Assembly: GCF_004151105.1 (NCBI RefSeq)
Contig: NZ_PHRF01000095.1
Span: 186,001-250,000, forward strand
From: Streptomyces sp. L-9-10
Lineage (GTDB): Bacteria; Actinomycetota; Actinomycetes; Streptomycetales; Streptomycetaceae
Reading direction: 5' to 3'
DNA length: 64,000 nucleotides
Below the pieces are notes generated by a model. It ran no database searches, had not been told where the DNA came from, and saw only the letters and a program-made list of their open reading frames with translations. Below, in pieces: positions 16,136 to 25,278 of this stretch. Position 1 is the first letter of the stretch, and every line of letters begins with the position of its first letter. The position numbers and the translations under genes were made by a program.

Positions 16136-16920
16136 TCGCTGGTGGCCGGGAGCCGGCTGCCGTAGTCGACGGTCTCGCCCTTGGCCGGCGCCGCCAGTTC
16201 GAAGTCACGGCCCCAGTCGGCGAGCGAGAGCGTCCCCGCGCCGCCCGCGCGCACCAGTTGCAGCGGGTACGGTGCGCCCTCCAGCGAGACGTCCAGCGTC
16301 CCGCCGTCGCCCTCACCGCCGTTGATCTTGATGGTCTTCACGCCGCCGATCCGGTCGCGGTCGCCCTTGTTCAGCTTGCCGTGCAGCGTCAGTATCCCGG
16401 CGAGCAGCACCTTCATGTCCGTGAAGCCGCTGAGCTGTTCGTACGAGGGGTCGTCCTCCGGGACCTTCACATACTTGTCCTGGAGCTTGTCCGCGGCCTC
16501 GGCGTCCGAAGCGCTGGGCTTGGCGCTCTCCTTGCCGCCGTCGCCGTCGCCGCCCTCATCGTCCGCGTGGTTCCAGAAACCGGCGTCGGCCTTCAGGAAG
16601 AGCGCGTCCTCGATGCGCAGCAGCTGGAAGGTGCTGTTCTTCGACGTGACGGTTCCTGTCCCGCCGTTCGCCTTGAGCCGCATGTTGAGCTTGTAGGTCT
16701 CTCCCTGCGTGACCAGCGTGCCGGCGAGCCTGACCGCGCCCGCGGCGTTCGCCGCGGTCTGCGCCTTTCTCTCGATCTCGGTGGCGGAGAGCTTGCCGAC
16801 CCCGTTCGTACCCTCGTCCGGATCCTCACCGCATGCCGTGAGAACCGCGGCCAGCCCCACGCAGAACGCGACGGGGAGAGCGACCCTGCGGGCACGGCCG
16901 GACGACAGGAGAACGGTCAC
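16132..16920 (-). CDS. Lipoprotein (LppX/LprG-like folding pattern possible)
   Basis: A 262-residue secreted lipoprotein. The GTG at 16920 has GAGAGG 10 nt upstream; a TTG at 16938 has none. The signal peptide ends in the lipobox LTAC (Cys30). The mature part alternates beta strands with an acidic Gly/Asp linker around residues 115-135 (DEGGDGDGG), and its N-terminal part (KAQTAANAAGAVRLAGTL) resembles actinobacterial LppX/LprG-type lipoproteins. That comparison is weak. Convergent with the preceding gene. Confidence 0.7.
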   Translation of the reverse strand: MTVLLSSGRARRVALPVAFCVGLAAVLTACGEDPDEGTNGVGKLSATEIERKAQTAANAAGAVRLAGTLVTQGETYKLNMRLKANGGTGTVTSKNSTFQLLRIEDALFLKADAGFWNHADDEGGDGDGGKESAKPSASDAEAADKLQDKYVKVPEDDPSYEQLSGFTDMKVLLAGILTLHGKLNKGDRDRIGGVKTIKINGGEGDGGTLDVSLEGAPYPLQLVRAGGAGTLSLADWGRDFELAAPAKGETVDYGSRLPATSD

Positions 16921-17124
16921 AGACGCACTGCCTCTCAAACGCAGCTGGGGATGGCAGACCGCAGCGTACCCGGGCCGGAGGTACCTCTCGACAGAGACCG
17001 CACAGACATCGCAGGAAGGCTGTACGGACGGATCCGTCAGGGCGTACCGCAGCGGTACGGGCTAGCCTGAACCCGTTATCCCGCTGGATAGAAGGACAAC
17101 CGCGGACGAAGGAGGCGCTGGGAA

Positions 17125-18402
17125 ATGGCGGCAGGCGCCCCCCGGATCTTTGTCTCGCATCTCGCCGGTGTGGCCGTCTTCGATCCCGTCGGCGACCAGG
17201 TGGGCCGGGTCCGCGATCTCGTGGCGATGCTGCGGGTCGGCGGCCGTCCGCCGCGGCTGCTCGGACTGGTCGTCGAGGTGCTCAGCCGGCGCCGGATCTT
17301 TCTGCCCATGACCCGGGTGACCGGTGTGGACTCCGGCCAGGTGATCACCACGGGCGTGCTCAACGTACGCCGCTTCGAGCAGCGGCCCACCGAGCGCCTC
17401 GTCCTCGGCGAGCTGCTCGACCGCCGGGTGCGGCTCGTGGAGAGCGGCGAGGAGGTGACGGTCCTCGATGTCGCCGTCCGTCAGCTGCCGGCCCGCCGTG
17501 ACTGGGAGATCGACAAGGTCTTCGTACGGCGCGGCAGGAAGGGCGGCGCCCTGCGGCGGCGCGGGGAGACCCTGACCGTCGACTGGTCCGCGATCACCGG
17601 CTTCTCGCTGGAGGAGGAGGGGCAGGGCGCGGAGAGCCTTGTCGCCACCTTCGAGACCCTGCGTCCGGTCGATCTCGCCAATGTGCTGCACCATCTGACC
17701 CCGAAGCGGCGGGGCGAGGTGGCCGTCGCCCTCGATGACGACCGGCTCGCGGATGTCATGGAGGAGCTGCCCGAGGACGACCAGGTGGAGATCCTCGGCA
17801 AGCTCAAGGAGGAGCGCGCGGCCGATGTCCTGGAGGCCATGGACCCGGACGACGCGGCCGACCTCCTCTCCGAGCTGCCCGAGAACGACAAGGAGCGGCT
17901 GCTCACGCTGATGCGGCCGGACGACGCCGCCGATGTGCGGCGGCTGATGGCGTACGAGGAGCGCACGGCGGGCGGTCTGATGACGACCGACCCGATCGTG
18001 CTGCGGCCCGACGCGACGGTGGCGGAGGCGCTGGCCCGGGTACGGCTCCCGGACCTCTCCCCCGCGCTCGCGGCGCAGGTCTATGTCTGCCGGCCGCCGG
18101 ACGAGACGCCGACGGGCAAGTACCTGGGCACGGTGCACTTCCAGCGGCTGCTGCGGGATCCGCCGTACACGCTGGTCAGCTCGATCGTCGACAGCGATCT
18201 GCCGCCGCTCGCGCCCGACACCCCGCTGCCCGCGATCACCAGCCATCTCGCGGCGTACAACATGGTGTCGGCGCCGGTGGTGGACGAGGGCGGGTCGCTG
18301 CTCGGCGCCGTGACCGTCGACGACGTGCTGGACCACCTGCTGCCCGACGACTGGCGGGAGACCGGCTACCACGGCATGGAAGAGGCGGCCCGTGGTGAGT
18401 GA
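17125..18402 (+). CDS. Soluble MgtE-like protein: PRC-barrel, MgtE N-domain and CBS pair, no membrane domain
   Basis: A 425-residue protein. Residues 1-150 contain two PRC-barrel-like segments (GDQVGRVRDLVAML; RDWEIDKVFVRRG). Residues 170-280 are the MgtE N-terminal helical repeat (DLANVLHHLTPKRRGEVAVAL, EELPEDDQVEILG, DPDDAADLLSELP), and 280-410 form a CBS pair (AYEERTAGGLMTTDPIVLRPD; VSAPVVDEGGSLLGAVTVDDVLDHLL). The magnesium channel domain of true MgtE is missing. Possibly a Mg2+ or nucleotide sensor. GGAGG lies 9 nt before the ATG. Its stop overlaps the DUF1003 gene, and mycobacteria have the same pair (Rv1232c-Rv1231c as I recall). Confidence 0.8.
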   Translation: MAAGAPRIFVSHLAGVAVFDPVGDQVGRVRDLVAMLRVGGRPPRLLGLVVEVLSRRRIFLPMTRVTGVDSGQVITTGVLNVRRFEQRPTERLVLGELLDRRVRLVESGEEVTVLDVAVRQLPARRDWEIDKVFVRRGRKGGALRRRGETLTVDWSAITGFSLEEEGQGAESLVATFETLRPVDLANVLHHLTPKRRGEVAVALDDDRLADVMEELPEDDQVEILGKLKEERAADVLEAMDPDDAADLLSELPENDKERLLTLMRPDDAADVRRLMAYEERTAGGLMTTDPIVLRPDATVAEALARVRLPDLSPALAAQVYVCRPPDETPTGKYLGTVHFQRLLRDPPYTLVSSIVDSDLPPLAPDTPLPAITSHLAAYNMVSAPVVDEGGSLLGAVTVDDVLDHLLPDDWRETGYHGMEEAARGE

Positions 18403-18985
18403 GCGCCCCGACAGGGAGCCCGGCCGGGAGCGCGCGAGGACCAGCTCGGGGGCCGGGTCGACCGCGCTGATGCGGGGTGGCCGGGTCAGGCTCGATCAGC
18501 CCGCCCCGCCGCGGCGCCGGCTGCTGCCCGAGTACGATCCCGAGGCTTTCGGGGTGCTCTCGGAGCGAATCGCCCGTTTTCTGGGGACGGGGCGCTTCAT
18601 CGTCTGGATGACGCTGATCATCATCGTCTGGCTCGTCTGGAACGTCACCGCCCCGCGTGAACTGCGCTTCGACCCGTACCCGTTCATCTTTCTGACGCTG
18701 ATGCTCTCCCTCCAGGCGTCGTACGCGGCGCCGCTGATCCTGCTGGCACAGAACCGCCAGGACGACCGGGACCGCGTCACACAGGAGCAGGAGCGCAAGC
18801 AGAACGAGCGCTCGATCGCCGACACCGAATACCTGACGCGCGAGATCGCGGCGCTGCGGATCGGCCTCGGCGAGGTCGCCACACGCGACTGGATCCGGTC
18901 GGAGCTCCAGGATCTGATGCGGGACATGACGGAGCAGCACGCGCCGCCCCGGCCGGAACCCGGGCGTGAGGAACCCGACCGCTGA
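18392..18985 (+). CDS. DUF1003 integral membrane protein
   Basis: A 197-residue protein with two membrane helices (FIVWMTLIIIVWLVWN at about 70-86; the second in FIFLTLMLSLQASYAAPLI at about 100-120) and the DUF1003 features FDPYPF and LAQNRQDDRDR, followed by a charged helical C-terminal region. Function unknown. Its GTG start lies inside the end of the MgtE-like gene (11-nt overlap), so the two are translationally coupled and may act together, for example as a soluble sensor and its membrane partner. Confidence 0.82.
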   Translation: MVSERPDREPGRERARTSSGAGSTALMRGGRVRLDQPAPPRRRLLPEYDPEAFGVLSERIARFLGTGRFIVWMTLIIIVWLVWNVTAPRELRFDPYPFIFLTLMLSLQASYAAPLILLAQNRQDDRDRVTQEQERKQNERSIADTEYLTREIAALRIGLGEVATRDWIRSELQDLMRDMTEQHAPPRPEPGREEPDR

Positions 18986-19015
18986 CGGGCTTTCCCGAGC
19001 CGGTGCGGACCGCCG

Positions 19016-19021
19016 TACCAT
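19016..19021 (+). promoter_or_regulatory. -10 box of a probable leaderless promoter (mrp)
   Basis: TACCAT ends 6 nt before the ATG at 19028, without a ribosome binding site. Confidence 0.5.
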
Positions 19022-19027
19022 CTCGGT

Positions 19028-20188
19028 ATGGCTACCGACACGTACGGAACCGCCGTCCCTGCGGAAGAAGCGGTGCGCGAAGCGCTGGCGACGGTGAACG
19101 ACCCCGAGATCCACCGGCCGATCACCGACCTCGGCATGGTCAAATCGGTGGATATCGGTCCGGACGGAGCGGTGGCCGTCACGGTCTATCTGACGGTGTC
19201 CGGCTGCCCGATGCGCGACACGATCACCCGGAACGTGACCGACGCGGTCGCCCGGGTCGCGGGTGTCACGCGGGTGGACGTCACGCTGGACGTGATGGGC
19301 GACGAGCAGCGGCGCGAGCTGGCGGCCTCGCTGCGCGGCGGCACCGCCGAGCGCGAGGTGCCCTTCGCCCAGCCGGGCTCCCTGACCCGGGTGTACGCGG
19401 TGGCGTCGGGCAAGGGCGGGGTCGGCAAGTCCTCGGTGACGGTCAACCTGGCCGCCGCGATGGCGGCCGACGGGCTGAAGGTCGGTGTGGTCGACGCGGA
19501 CATCTACGGGCACAGCGTGCCGCGGATGCTCGGCGCGGACGGCAGGCCCACACAGGTCGAGAACATGATCATGCCGCCGTCGGCGAACGGCGTGAAGGTG
19601 ATCTCCATCGGGATGTTCACCCCGGGCAACGCGCCGGTCGTCTGGCGCGGTCCGATGCTCCACCGCGCGCTCCAGCAGTTCCTCGCCGACGTCTACTGGG
19701 GCGATCTGGACGTACTGCTGCTCGACCTGCCGCCGGGGACCGGCGATATCGCGATCTCGGTGGCGCAGCTCGTGCCGAACGCCGAGATCCTGGTGGTCAC
19801 CACCCCGCAGCAGGCCGCGGCCGAGGTCGCCGAGCGGGCCGGCTCCATCGCCGTACAGACCCATCAGAAGATCGTCGGCGTGGTCGAGAACATGTCGGGT
19901 CTGCCCTGTCCGCACTGCGACGAGATGATCGACGTCTTCGGCACCGGCGGCGGCAAGCTGGTCGCCGAGGGGCTGACGAAGACGACGGGCGCCGAGGTGC
20001 CGGTGCTGGGCGCGATCCCGATCGACGTACGGCTGCGGGAGGGCGGCGACGAGGGCAAGCCCATCGTGCTCTCCGACCCCGACTCACCGGCCTCCACCGC
20101 GCTGCGCGGGATCGCGAGCAAGCTGGGCGGCCGGCAGCGCGGTCTGTCGGGCATGTCGCTGGGGATCACCCCGCGCAACAAGTTCTGA
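19028..20188 (+). CDS. mrp: Mrp/ApbC-type Fe-S cluster carrier ATPase
   Basis: A 386-residue protein with an N-terminal MIP18/DUF59 domain (about 10-90; DPEIHRPITDLGMV and SGCPMRDTI) and a C-terminal deviant Walker A ATPase: GKGGVGKSS near 128, VDADIYGHS near 156, the LDLPPGTGD motif near 237, and CPHC near 296, the pair that binds a bridging [4Fe-4S] cluster. It transfers Fe-S clusters to apoproteins. Likely leaderless. Mrp holds the same position (Rv1229c) in mycobacteria. A terminator follows. Confidence 0.93.
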   Translation: MATDTYGTAVPAEEAVREALATVNDPEIHRPITDLGMVKSVDIGPDGAVAVTVYLTVSGCPMRDTITRNVTDAVARVAGVTRVDVTLDVMGDEQRRELAASLRGGTAEREVPFAQPGSLTRVYAVASGKGGVGKSSVTVNLAAAMAADGLKVGVVDADIYGHSVPRMLGADGRPTQVENMIMPPSANGVKVISIGMFTPGNAPVVWRGPMLHRALQQFLADVYWGDLDVLLLDLPPGTGDIAISVAQLVPNAEILVVTTPQQAAAEVAERAGSIAVQTHQKIVGVVENMSGLPCPHCDEMIDVFGTGGGKLVAEGLTKTTGAEVPVLGAIPIDVRLREGGDEGKPIVLSDPDSPASTALRGIASKLGGRQRGLSGMSLGITPRNKF

Positions 20189-20221
20189 GACGGGGCCAGG
20201 ATCGACAGCTCGACAGCGTCA

Positions 20222-20264
20222 ACGGGTAAGGGGCGGCCGCCCATTGCGGTCGCCCCTTGCCCGT
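20222..20264. terminator. Bidirectional hairpin between mrp and a convergent gene
   Basis: 19-bp stem with two G-U/mismatch positions (20222-20240 with 20246-20264) and a 5-nt loop CCATT. Confidence 0.8.
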
Positions 20265-20283
20265 TGCCCCTTGGCTGTCGCCC

Positions 20284-20949
20284 CTAGGACGCGTACGTCC
20301 TGATGTCCTCGATCACCGAGAAGCCGAGGCCGTAGGCGCTCATCCCGCGCCCGTACGCCCCCAGGTGCACCCCGCGGCGCGTCGAGCCGGCCAGCACCCA
20401 GCCGAACTCGGACTCGCGGTAGTGGAACGGCGTCGGCTCCGCGTCGACGGGCAGCGAGAGCGTCGTCCAGTCGGGCCCGTCGAGATCGTCGGCCAGCTCG
20501 AACGCGGCCTCCGTCTGCTGCTCCAGCCAGTTGTCACGCAGCGAGTGGTCCAGCTGCGGAGGCCAGGTGAACGCCAGCAGCGCCGAACCGGCCAGCCAGG
20601 CCGCCGAGGAGGCCGTGGTGGCGTCCAGGTGCCCGGTACCGTCACCGGTGCGCCGTTCGGGGCTCGTGGCCACCGTCACGACCACCGCGAAGCGTTCCCT
20701 GTCGGCGGCCGGAGCCTCCGGTCTTATCGACGGCTCTTCACCATGGCCCGTGGCGCCGTGCCGTACCGTTCCGTCGGCCGTCGCGCCGACCTGCATGAGC
20801 CAGCGCGGCCCGGTGAAGGCGTCATCCAGTCCGTACCAGGGAAAAGGCGCCCGCAGATAGCCCTCGACCGAACGCAGGGCGGCTGCCCCGCCTCCGGCCC
20901 TGGCTGAGCTGGCCGCGTCCCGCGTACCCGCCCGACTCGTCGTCTCCAT
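20284..20949 (-). CDS. Conserved hypothetical protein
   Basis: A 221-residue protein starting at ATG 20949 with GAGGAGG about 10 nt upstream. It contains motifs such as PFPWYGLDDAFTGPRWLM and FHYRESEFGWVLAGSTRRGVHLGAYGRGMSAYGLGF that I do not connect to a named domain. No signal peptide or membrane helix. It lies just downstream of tatB on the same strand, so it may be the last gene of the sigE-rseA-htrA-tatB cluster. Confidence 0.6.
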   Translation of the reverse strand: METTSRAGTRDAASSARAGGGAAALRSVEGYLRAPFPWYGLDDAFTGPRWLMQVGATADGTVRHGATGHGEEPSIRPEAPAADRERFAVVVTVATSPERRTGDGTGHLDATTASSAAWLAGSALLAFTWPPQLDHSLRDNWLEQQTEAAFELADDLDGPDWTTLSLPVDAEPTPFHYRESEFGWVLAGSTRRGVHLGAYGRGMSAYGLGFSVIEDIRTYAS

Positions 20950-21064
20950 CTGCCGGCGCCTCCTCGATCGTGAGCGTACGGAGCGGCCCGCCCCCGACGG
21001 GCGCCCCACTACCGAACACTTGGAGGATAGCCACCAGGTCCCGACCCGATGGGATTGATCGTAC

Positions 21065-21553
21065 TCAGGTGGCGTCTGCGTCGAAGGGCGGACGTTCGGG
21101 CCGAGTGGCCTTTTCCGGCTTCTTGAGCAGGTCGGGAATGGTGGAAGCGCCGGTCGCGGACGACCCGATCGCAGCGGAGCCATTCGGGGAGACCGGCGTC
21201 GCGGAGGTGTCCGTCTCGGACGCGCTCTCGTGACCGTTCACCGCGTCCGCGACCTCGTTCATCTCCTTGCGGAGGTCGAAGCTGCTGCGGATCTCCTTCA
21301 GCCCCAGATCGTCGTTGTCCATCAGCTGCTTGCGGACGAACGTCTTGGGGTTGAGGTCCTCGAACTCGAAGTCCTTGAACTCGGGACCCAGCTCGGAGCG
21401 GATGTCCTCCTTGGCGCTCTCGGAGAACGCGCGGACCTTCCGTATGAAGCCGGAGACGTCCTGGATGACCTTGGGCAGCTTCTCGGGACCGAAGACGATC
21501 ACGGCGAGAACCGCGATCGCGATCACCTCAAGGGCGCCAATGTCATTGAACAC
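21065..21553 (-). CDS. tatB: Sec-independent translocase subunit TatB
   Basis: A 162-residue TatB: an N-terminal membrane helix (GALEVIAIAVLAVIVFG), the FGPEKLP hinge at 21-27, an amphipathic helix, then a charged domain and a disordered Ser/Thr/Pro tail. The early Glu (E9 of NDIGALEV) is typical of TatB, where it interacts with TatC. It helps export folded proteins with twin-arginine signals. It follows the HtrA-type gene, the order seen in mycobacteria (Rv1223-Rv1224). Confidence 0.9.
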   Translation of the reverse strand: MFNDIGALEVIAIAVLAVIVFGPEKLPKVIQDVSGFIRKVRAFSESAKEDIRSELGPEFKDFEFEDLNPKTFVRKQLMDNDDLGLKEIRSSFDLRKEMNEVADAVNGHESASETDTSATPVSPNGSAAIGSSATGASTIPDLLKKPEKATRPERPPFDADAT

Positions 21554-21647
21554 GTGCTGCTCCTCGGGGTGGGTCGAAGGTCGGGCGAGGTCCGGGCCGC
21601 TCCACGGTACCTGCCGGAACTGTCCGGGCGGTACCTTCCGGTGGCCG

Positions 21648-23426
21648 TCAGGTGCCGTCTGCGGAGCCGAGAGTCAACTTCATGGTCCGCTCTTTACCTC
21701 CGCGGTCCAGTGTCAGCTCCAGCTGGTCGCCGGGGCGGTGGGCGCGGATCTTGACGATCAGCTCCTCACCGCTGTGCACCCGCTGGCCGTTCACCTCCGT
21801 GATGACGTCCCCCGCCTTGATGCCGGCCTTGGCGCCGGGGCCGCCCGCGGTCACCCCGGGCCCGCCGTCGGCACCCTTGTCGCCGACCTTGGCGCCGTCG
21901 CCCGCGTACTCCATGTCGAGGCTGACGCCGATCACCGGGTGCGTGGCCTTCCCGGTGTTGATCAGTTCCTCGGCGACGCGCTTGCCCTGGTTGATCGGTA
22001 TCGCGAAGCCGAGGCCGATCGAGCCCGACTGGCCGCCGGTGAGGCCGGTGCCGCTGTCCGCGGCGCGGATCGCGCTGTTGATGCCGATGACCCGGGCGCG
22101 GGTGTCCACCAGCGGGCCGCCGGAGTTGCCGGGGTTGATCGGGGCGTCCGTCTGCAACGCGTCGACATAGCTGACGTCGCTGCCGTCGCCCTTCTCGCCC
22201 CCCGCGGTGATGGGGCGCTGCTTGGCGCTGATGATCCCGGAGGTCACCGTGTTGGACAGATCGAAGGGGGCGCCGATGGCCACCACCGGATCGCCGACCT
22301 GGACGCTGTCGGAGTTGCCCAGCGGCAGCGGCTTGAGCCCGGAGACGCCGGTGACCTTGACGACGGCCAGGTCGTAGCCGCTGTCCTTGCCGACGAGCTT
22401 CGCCCTGGCGGTCTGGCCGTCGCTGAACGTGACGGATATCTCGCCGGAGGAGGAGGCCGGCTGGACGACGTGGTTGTTCGTCAGGATGTGGCCCTGCCGG
22501 TCGAGGACGAAGCCCGTGCCGGTGCCCTGCTCATCGCTGCCGCTGACATGCAGGGTGACGACGCTGGGCAGCGCCCTGGCGGCGATGCCCGCGACGCTGT
22601 CGGGCGCGCGCCCGCCCGCTTCCGCGTCGGCCTGCGGGAGTTCGACGCTGGTGAAGCCGCCGTTGCGTTCGATGTACGCGCCGACCGCGCCGCCGAGGAC
22701 ACAGGCGGCGAGGACCAGCGCCCCGGCGGCGACGAGCCCGGCCCGCCGCAGGCCGCGCCGCTTGGGCGGCTCGCCGTACTGGGTCAGGGGCTGGGGCCCC
22801 GGCGCGTTCCAGGGGTCGTACCGGTGCCACTGCGAGGACTCGGGCCCGCCGGGCGCCTGGGCGTGTGCCTGGGGCGGGGGCGGGGGCGGAGGCTGGGACC
22901 CCGGGACCGGCTGGTGGGGCGGCTGGGGGTGGTGCGGCTGCGCGTGCGGCTGCTGCGGGATCTGGACCTGCGGCGGCGCCGCGTGCGCGGGCGGCGGCAG
23001 TGGCGTGCCGTGCGCGGGCGTGGGGCGCTGTACGGGCGGAGCGAGCGCCCAGGGGCCGGGCTCGCCGTAGGGCGGAGTGCTGTAGGCGTCGGGCTCGTGC
23101 AGCGGCCGCGGACGCCCCTGAGGCGCCTGAGCCGCGTCGACGGGTACGGGAGCCGGAGCCACGTCGGGGGGCACGGGAACGGCGTCGGCGGGCACGGGGG
23201 GCGCGTCGACAGGTGCCGGAGCCGCGTCGACGGGTACGGGAGCCGGGCCGGCGGGGACCGGGGCCGGGTCAGCCGCCGCTGACGGCCCGTCAGCGGCGGG
23301 CGGCGACTGCGCCGTCACCTCGTCGCTCCGGGCCGGCGGCACCCCGGACCCCTGCGGTACCGCGCCCTCGGCCGAGGGACGGCTCCACCACTTCACCGTG
23401 GGTCCGGTCGGCTTCCCGTCGTCCAT
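21648..23426 (-). CDS. htrA: Membrane-anchored HtrA/DegP-type serine protease with PDZ domain
   Basis: A 592-residue protease. The long Pro/Ala/Val-rich cytoplasmic N-terminus (to about residue 220; repeats of the type PVPVDAAPAP) leads to one membrane helix (about 227-250). The S1C catalytic domain outside the membrane has His in TNNHVV (about 317), Asp in GYDLAVV (about 350) and Ser in GNSGGP (about 434). A PDZ domain occupies about 490-585 (KAGDVITEVNG). It degrades misfolded secreted proteins. The ATG at 23426 has GGGGAG close upstream. The start sits 115 nt from the anti-sigma gene stop, in the order sigma, anti-sigma, protease. Confidence 0.92.
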   Translation of the reverse strand: MDDGKPTGPTVKWWSRPSAEGAVPQGSGVPPARSDEVTAQSPPAADGPSAAADPAPVPAGPAPVPVDAAPAPVDAPPVPADAVPVPPDVAPAPVPVDAAQAPQGRPRPLHEPDAYSTPPYGEPGPWALAPPVQRPTPAHGTPLPPPAHAAPPQVQIPQQPHAQPHHPQPPHQPVPGSQPPPPPPPQAHAQAPGGPESSQWHRYDPWNAPGPQPLTQYGEPPKRRGLRRAGLVAAGALVLAACVLGGAVGAYIERNGGFTSVELPQADAEAGGRAPDSVAGIAARALPSVVTLHVSGSDEQGTGTGFVLDRQGHILTNNHVVQPASSSGEISVTFSDGQTARAKLVGKDSGYDLAVVKVTGVSGLKPLPLGNSDSVQVGDPVVAIGAPFDLSNTVTSGIISAKQRPITAGGEKGDGSDVSYVDALQTDAPINPGNSGGPLVDTRARVIGINSAIRAADSGTGLTGGQSGSIGLGFAIPINQGKRVAEELINTGKATHPVIGVSLDMEYAGDGAKVGDKGADGGPGVTAGGPGAKAGIKAGDVITEVNGQRVHSGEELIVKIRAHRPGDQLELTLDRGGKERTMKLTLGSADGT

Positions 23427-23541
23427 GCTCTCCCCGCAACTGCCGTTCCGCGCCCCGATGGGCACCCTGCCAAGGATTCAACCAGGTTTACGGTTTTCCG
23501 CGCAGGGGGCCGCCGGGCGGACGGGACTTTCGCGACACGCT

Positions 23542-24432
23542 CTAGCGCCGGGCGGAAAGCGGCGTGCCGGGCAGCGTCGGGGCGGCCAGCCGGGTCGGGT
23601 TGGGCGTGGCCGTGGGGCCGACCCCCGACGCCTCGTCGATCTGGAGGGCCGAGCCCGTGGGCCGGATCAGCAGCGCCGGGGACGGACTCACCAGGGCGCC
23701 CGGCGCGAACGGGCGCTCCGAGAGCGTCTGCGCCTGGAACATGCCGGGAGGGGCCGCAGGGGCCGGGCGGTCGGCGGACCGTGACAGCGCTCCGCTGCCG
23801 CCGCCCTGACGCCGGGAGGACTCACCGCCGACGGCCGACGGGCCCGCGGTGCCGGGGGCCCGCAGGGGAGTCACGTTGTTGCCCGCGCCACCCCGGGGCA
23901 GGGCGTCCGCGGCCGTACCGAGCGGCATCGTCCCGCCGAGGGCCATCGCGGCGAACGACACCGCGCTGGCGGCGGCGAAGGCGAACCGCTTGCCGCGCCA
24001 CGGCGACCGTTCGGCCTCCTGGCGTCCCACCTCATGGATCCGGAAGCCGGAGCCGCCGGGCAGTACGGCTGCATGGGCGCCCGCCGGGACATAACCGAAG
24101 CCGTCGGTGCGGACGCCGAAAACGCCCTCACCAAAGCGCCCCCCGTCGAAGAGCCCTTTTCCGTTGTCGTCGTCACCGCCCCCGGATCCGGGAAGGCCGC
24201 CCGGCAGCCCCTGCAGTCTGGCGAGCAGACCGGCGGAGGGCGGCGGCGGAGCGGACTGGGCGAACACACTCTTGAGCCGGCGCTGGGCGTCGGCCTCCGC
24301 CTTGCACTTGGCACAGGTGGCGAGATGGGCCAGCACGCGCTCGCGCGCGTCATGGTCCAGCTCCCCGTCAACCAAGGCGGCGAGTCTGTCCCCCAGATGC
24401 TGCTCGGCGGGGGTGGGGCTCGTGCCACTCAC
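23542..24432 (-). CDS. rseA: Zinc-containing anti-sigma factor, RseA-like
   Basis: A 296-residue protein. The N-terminal ZAS domain has the H-x3-C-x2-C motif (His36, Cys40, Cys43) that binds the sigma factor. Then come a Gly-rich linker, a weak hydrophobic stretch at about 149-167 (FAFAAASAVSFAAMALGG), possibly membrane-spanning, and a Pro/Gly-rich tail. Its GTG overlaps the sigma gene stop by 4 nt, so the sigma and anti-sigma factors are made together. Homologous place: Rv1222. It should release the sigma factor on envelope or redox stress. Confidence 0.88.
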   Translation of the reverse strand: MSGTSPTPAEQHLGDRLAALVDGELDHDARERVLAHLATCAKCKAEADAQRRLKSVFAQSAPPPPSAGLLARLQGLPGGLPGSGGGDDDNGKGLFDGGRFGEGVFGVRTDGFGYVPAGAHAAVLPGGSGFRIHEVGRQEAERSPWRGKRFAFAAASAVSFAAMALGGTMPLGTAADALPRGGAGNNVTPLRAPGTAGPSAVGGESSRRQGGGSGALSRSADRPAPAAPPGMFQAQTLSERPFAPGALVSPSPALLIRPTGSALQIDEASGVGPTATPNPTRLAAPTLPGTPLSARR

Positions 24433-25187
24433 GCCGCTCCGCCCTCCCCGGCCACGCTCACGAAGGCGCGCTGCTCGGCCCTTGCCTCGGGGGAACGGTG
24501 CTGGAGAGCCTTGCGCAGATGCGAGCGGCCGCGGTGGATCCGGCTGCGCACGGTGCCGAGCTTGACTCCGAGCGTGGCCGCGATCTCCTCGTACGAGAGC
24601 CCCTCGATGTCGCAGAGCACCACCGCCGCGCGGAATTCGGGCGCGAGGGTGTCCAGCGCCTGCTGGACGTCCGCGTCGAAGTGCGTGTCGTGGAAGACCT
24701 GCTGCGGCGACGGCTCACGGCTGGGCAGCCGCTCCGCCGCGTCGTCACCGAGCGCGTCGAACCGGATCCGCTGCTTGCGGCGGACCATGTCGAGGAAGAG
24801 GTTGGTGGTGATGCGGTGCAGCCAGCCCTCGAACGTGCCGGGGGTGTAGGTCGACAGCGAGCGGAAGACTCTGACGAAGACTTCCTGCGTCAGGTCCTCG
24901 GCGTCGTGCTGGTTGCCCGTGAGGCGGTAGGCGAGGCGGTAGACACGTCCGCTGTGCGTGCTGACGATCTCCTCCCAGCTGGGAGGCGTCCACGCCTGCG
25001 ATTCCGCATCCGATGCGAAGGTCGCCGTAACTGCGGAGTCGGTGGAGCGAGAACGGTCAGCGGTGTTGGTCACGGATTTCGGCTTGCCGGCCGACCTGAG
25101 AAAGCGCGTCAGCACTCCTCCCCGATCCACAGGCTCAGCCGCACCTCCCCTATCGGCTCTGGTGGTGTCCAGTGGAGCCCCTACCAT
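24429..25187 (-). CDS. sigE: ECF sigma factor (orthologue of mycobacterial SigE)
   Basis: A 252-residue ECF sigma factor. The N-terminal 70 residues are an extension; region 2 includes HDAEDLTQEVFVRVFRS (about 95-111) and MVRRKQRIRF, and region 4 has LSYEEIAATLGVKLGTVRSRIHRGRSHLR (about 203-231). ATG 25187 is preferred over the GTG two codons upstream because CGGAG lies 5 nt before it. The symbol follows M. tuberculosis usage; the S. coelicolor gene named sigE is a different cell-wall sigma factor. It directs RNA polymerase to envelope-stress promoters and probably controls its own (25279-25304). Confidence 0.9.
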   Translation of the reverse strand: MVGAPLDTTRADRGGAAEPVDRGGVLTRFLRSAGKPKSVTNTADRSRSTDSAVTATFASDAESQAWTPPSWEEIVSTHSGRVYRLAYRLTGNQHDAEDLTQEVFVRVFRSLSTYTPGTFEGWLHRITTNLFLDMVRRKQRIRFDALGDDAAERLPSREPSPQQVFHDTHFDADVQQALDTLAPEFRAAVVLCDIEGLSYEEIAATLGVKLGTVRSRIHRGRSHLRKALQHRSPEARAEQRAFVSVAGEGGAA

Positions 25188-25278
25188 AGCCACTCCGCCC
25201 GTTAGCTCCGGATAAGAATCTTTACGTCAAATTAGGCCCGGTCGCAGCTCTTGATCCGGGTGTTCCCCGCTTCTTCTT

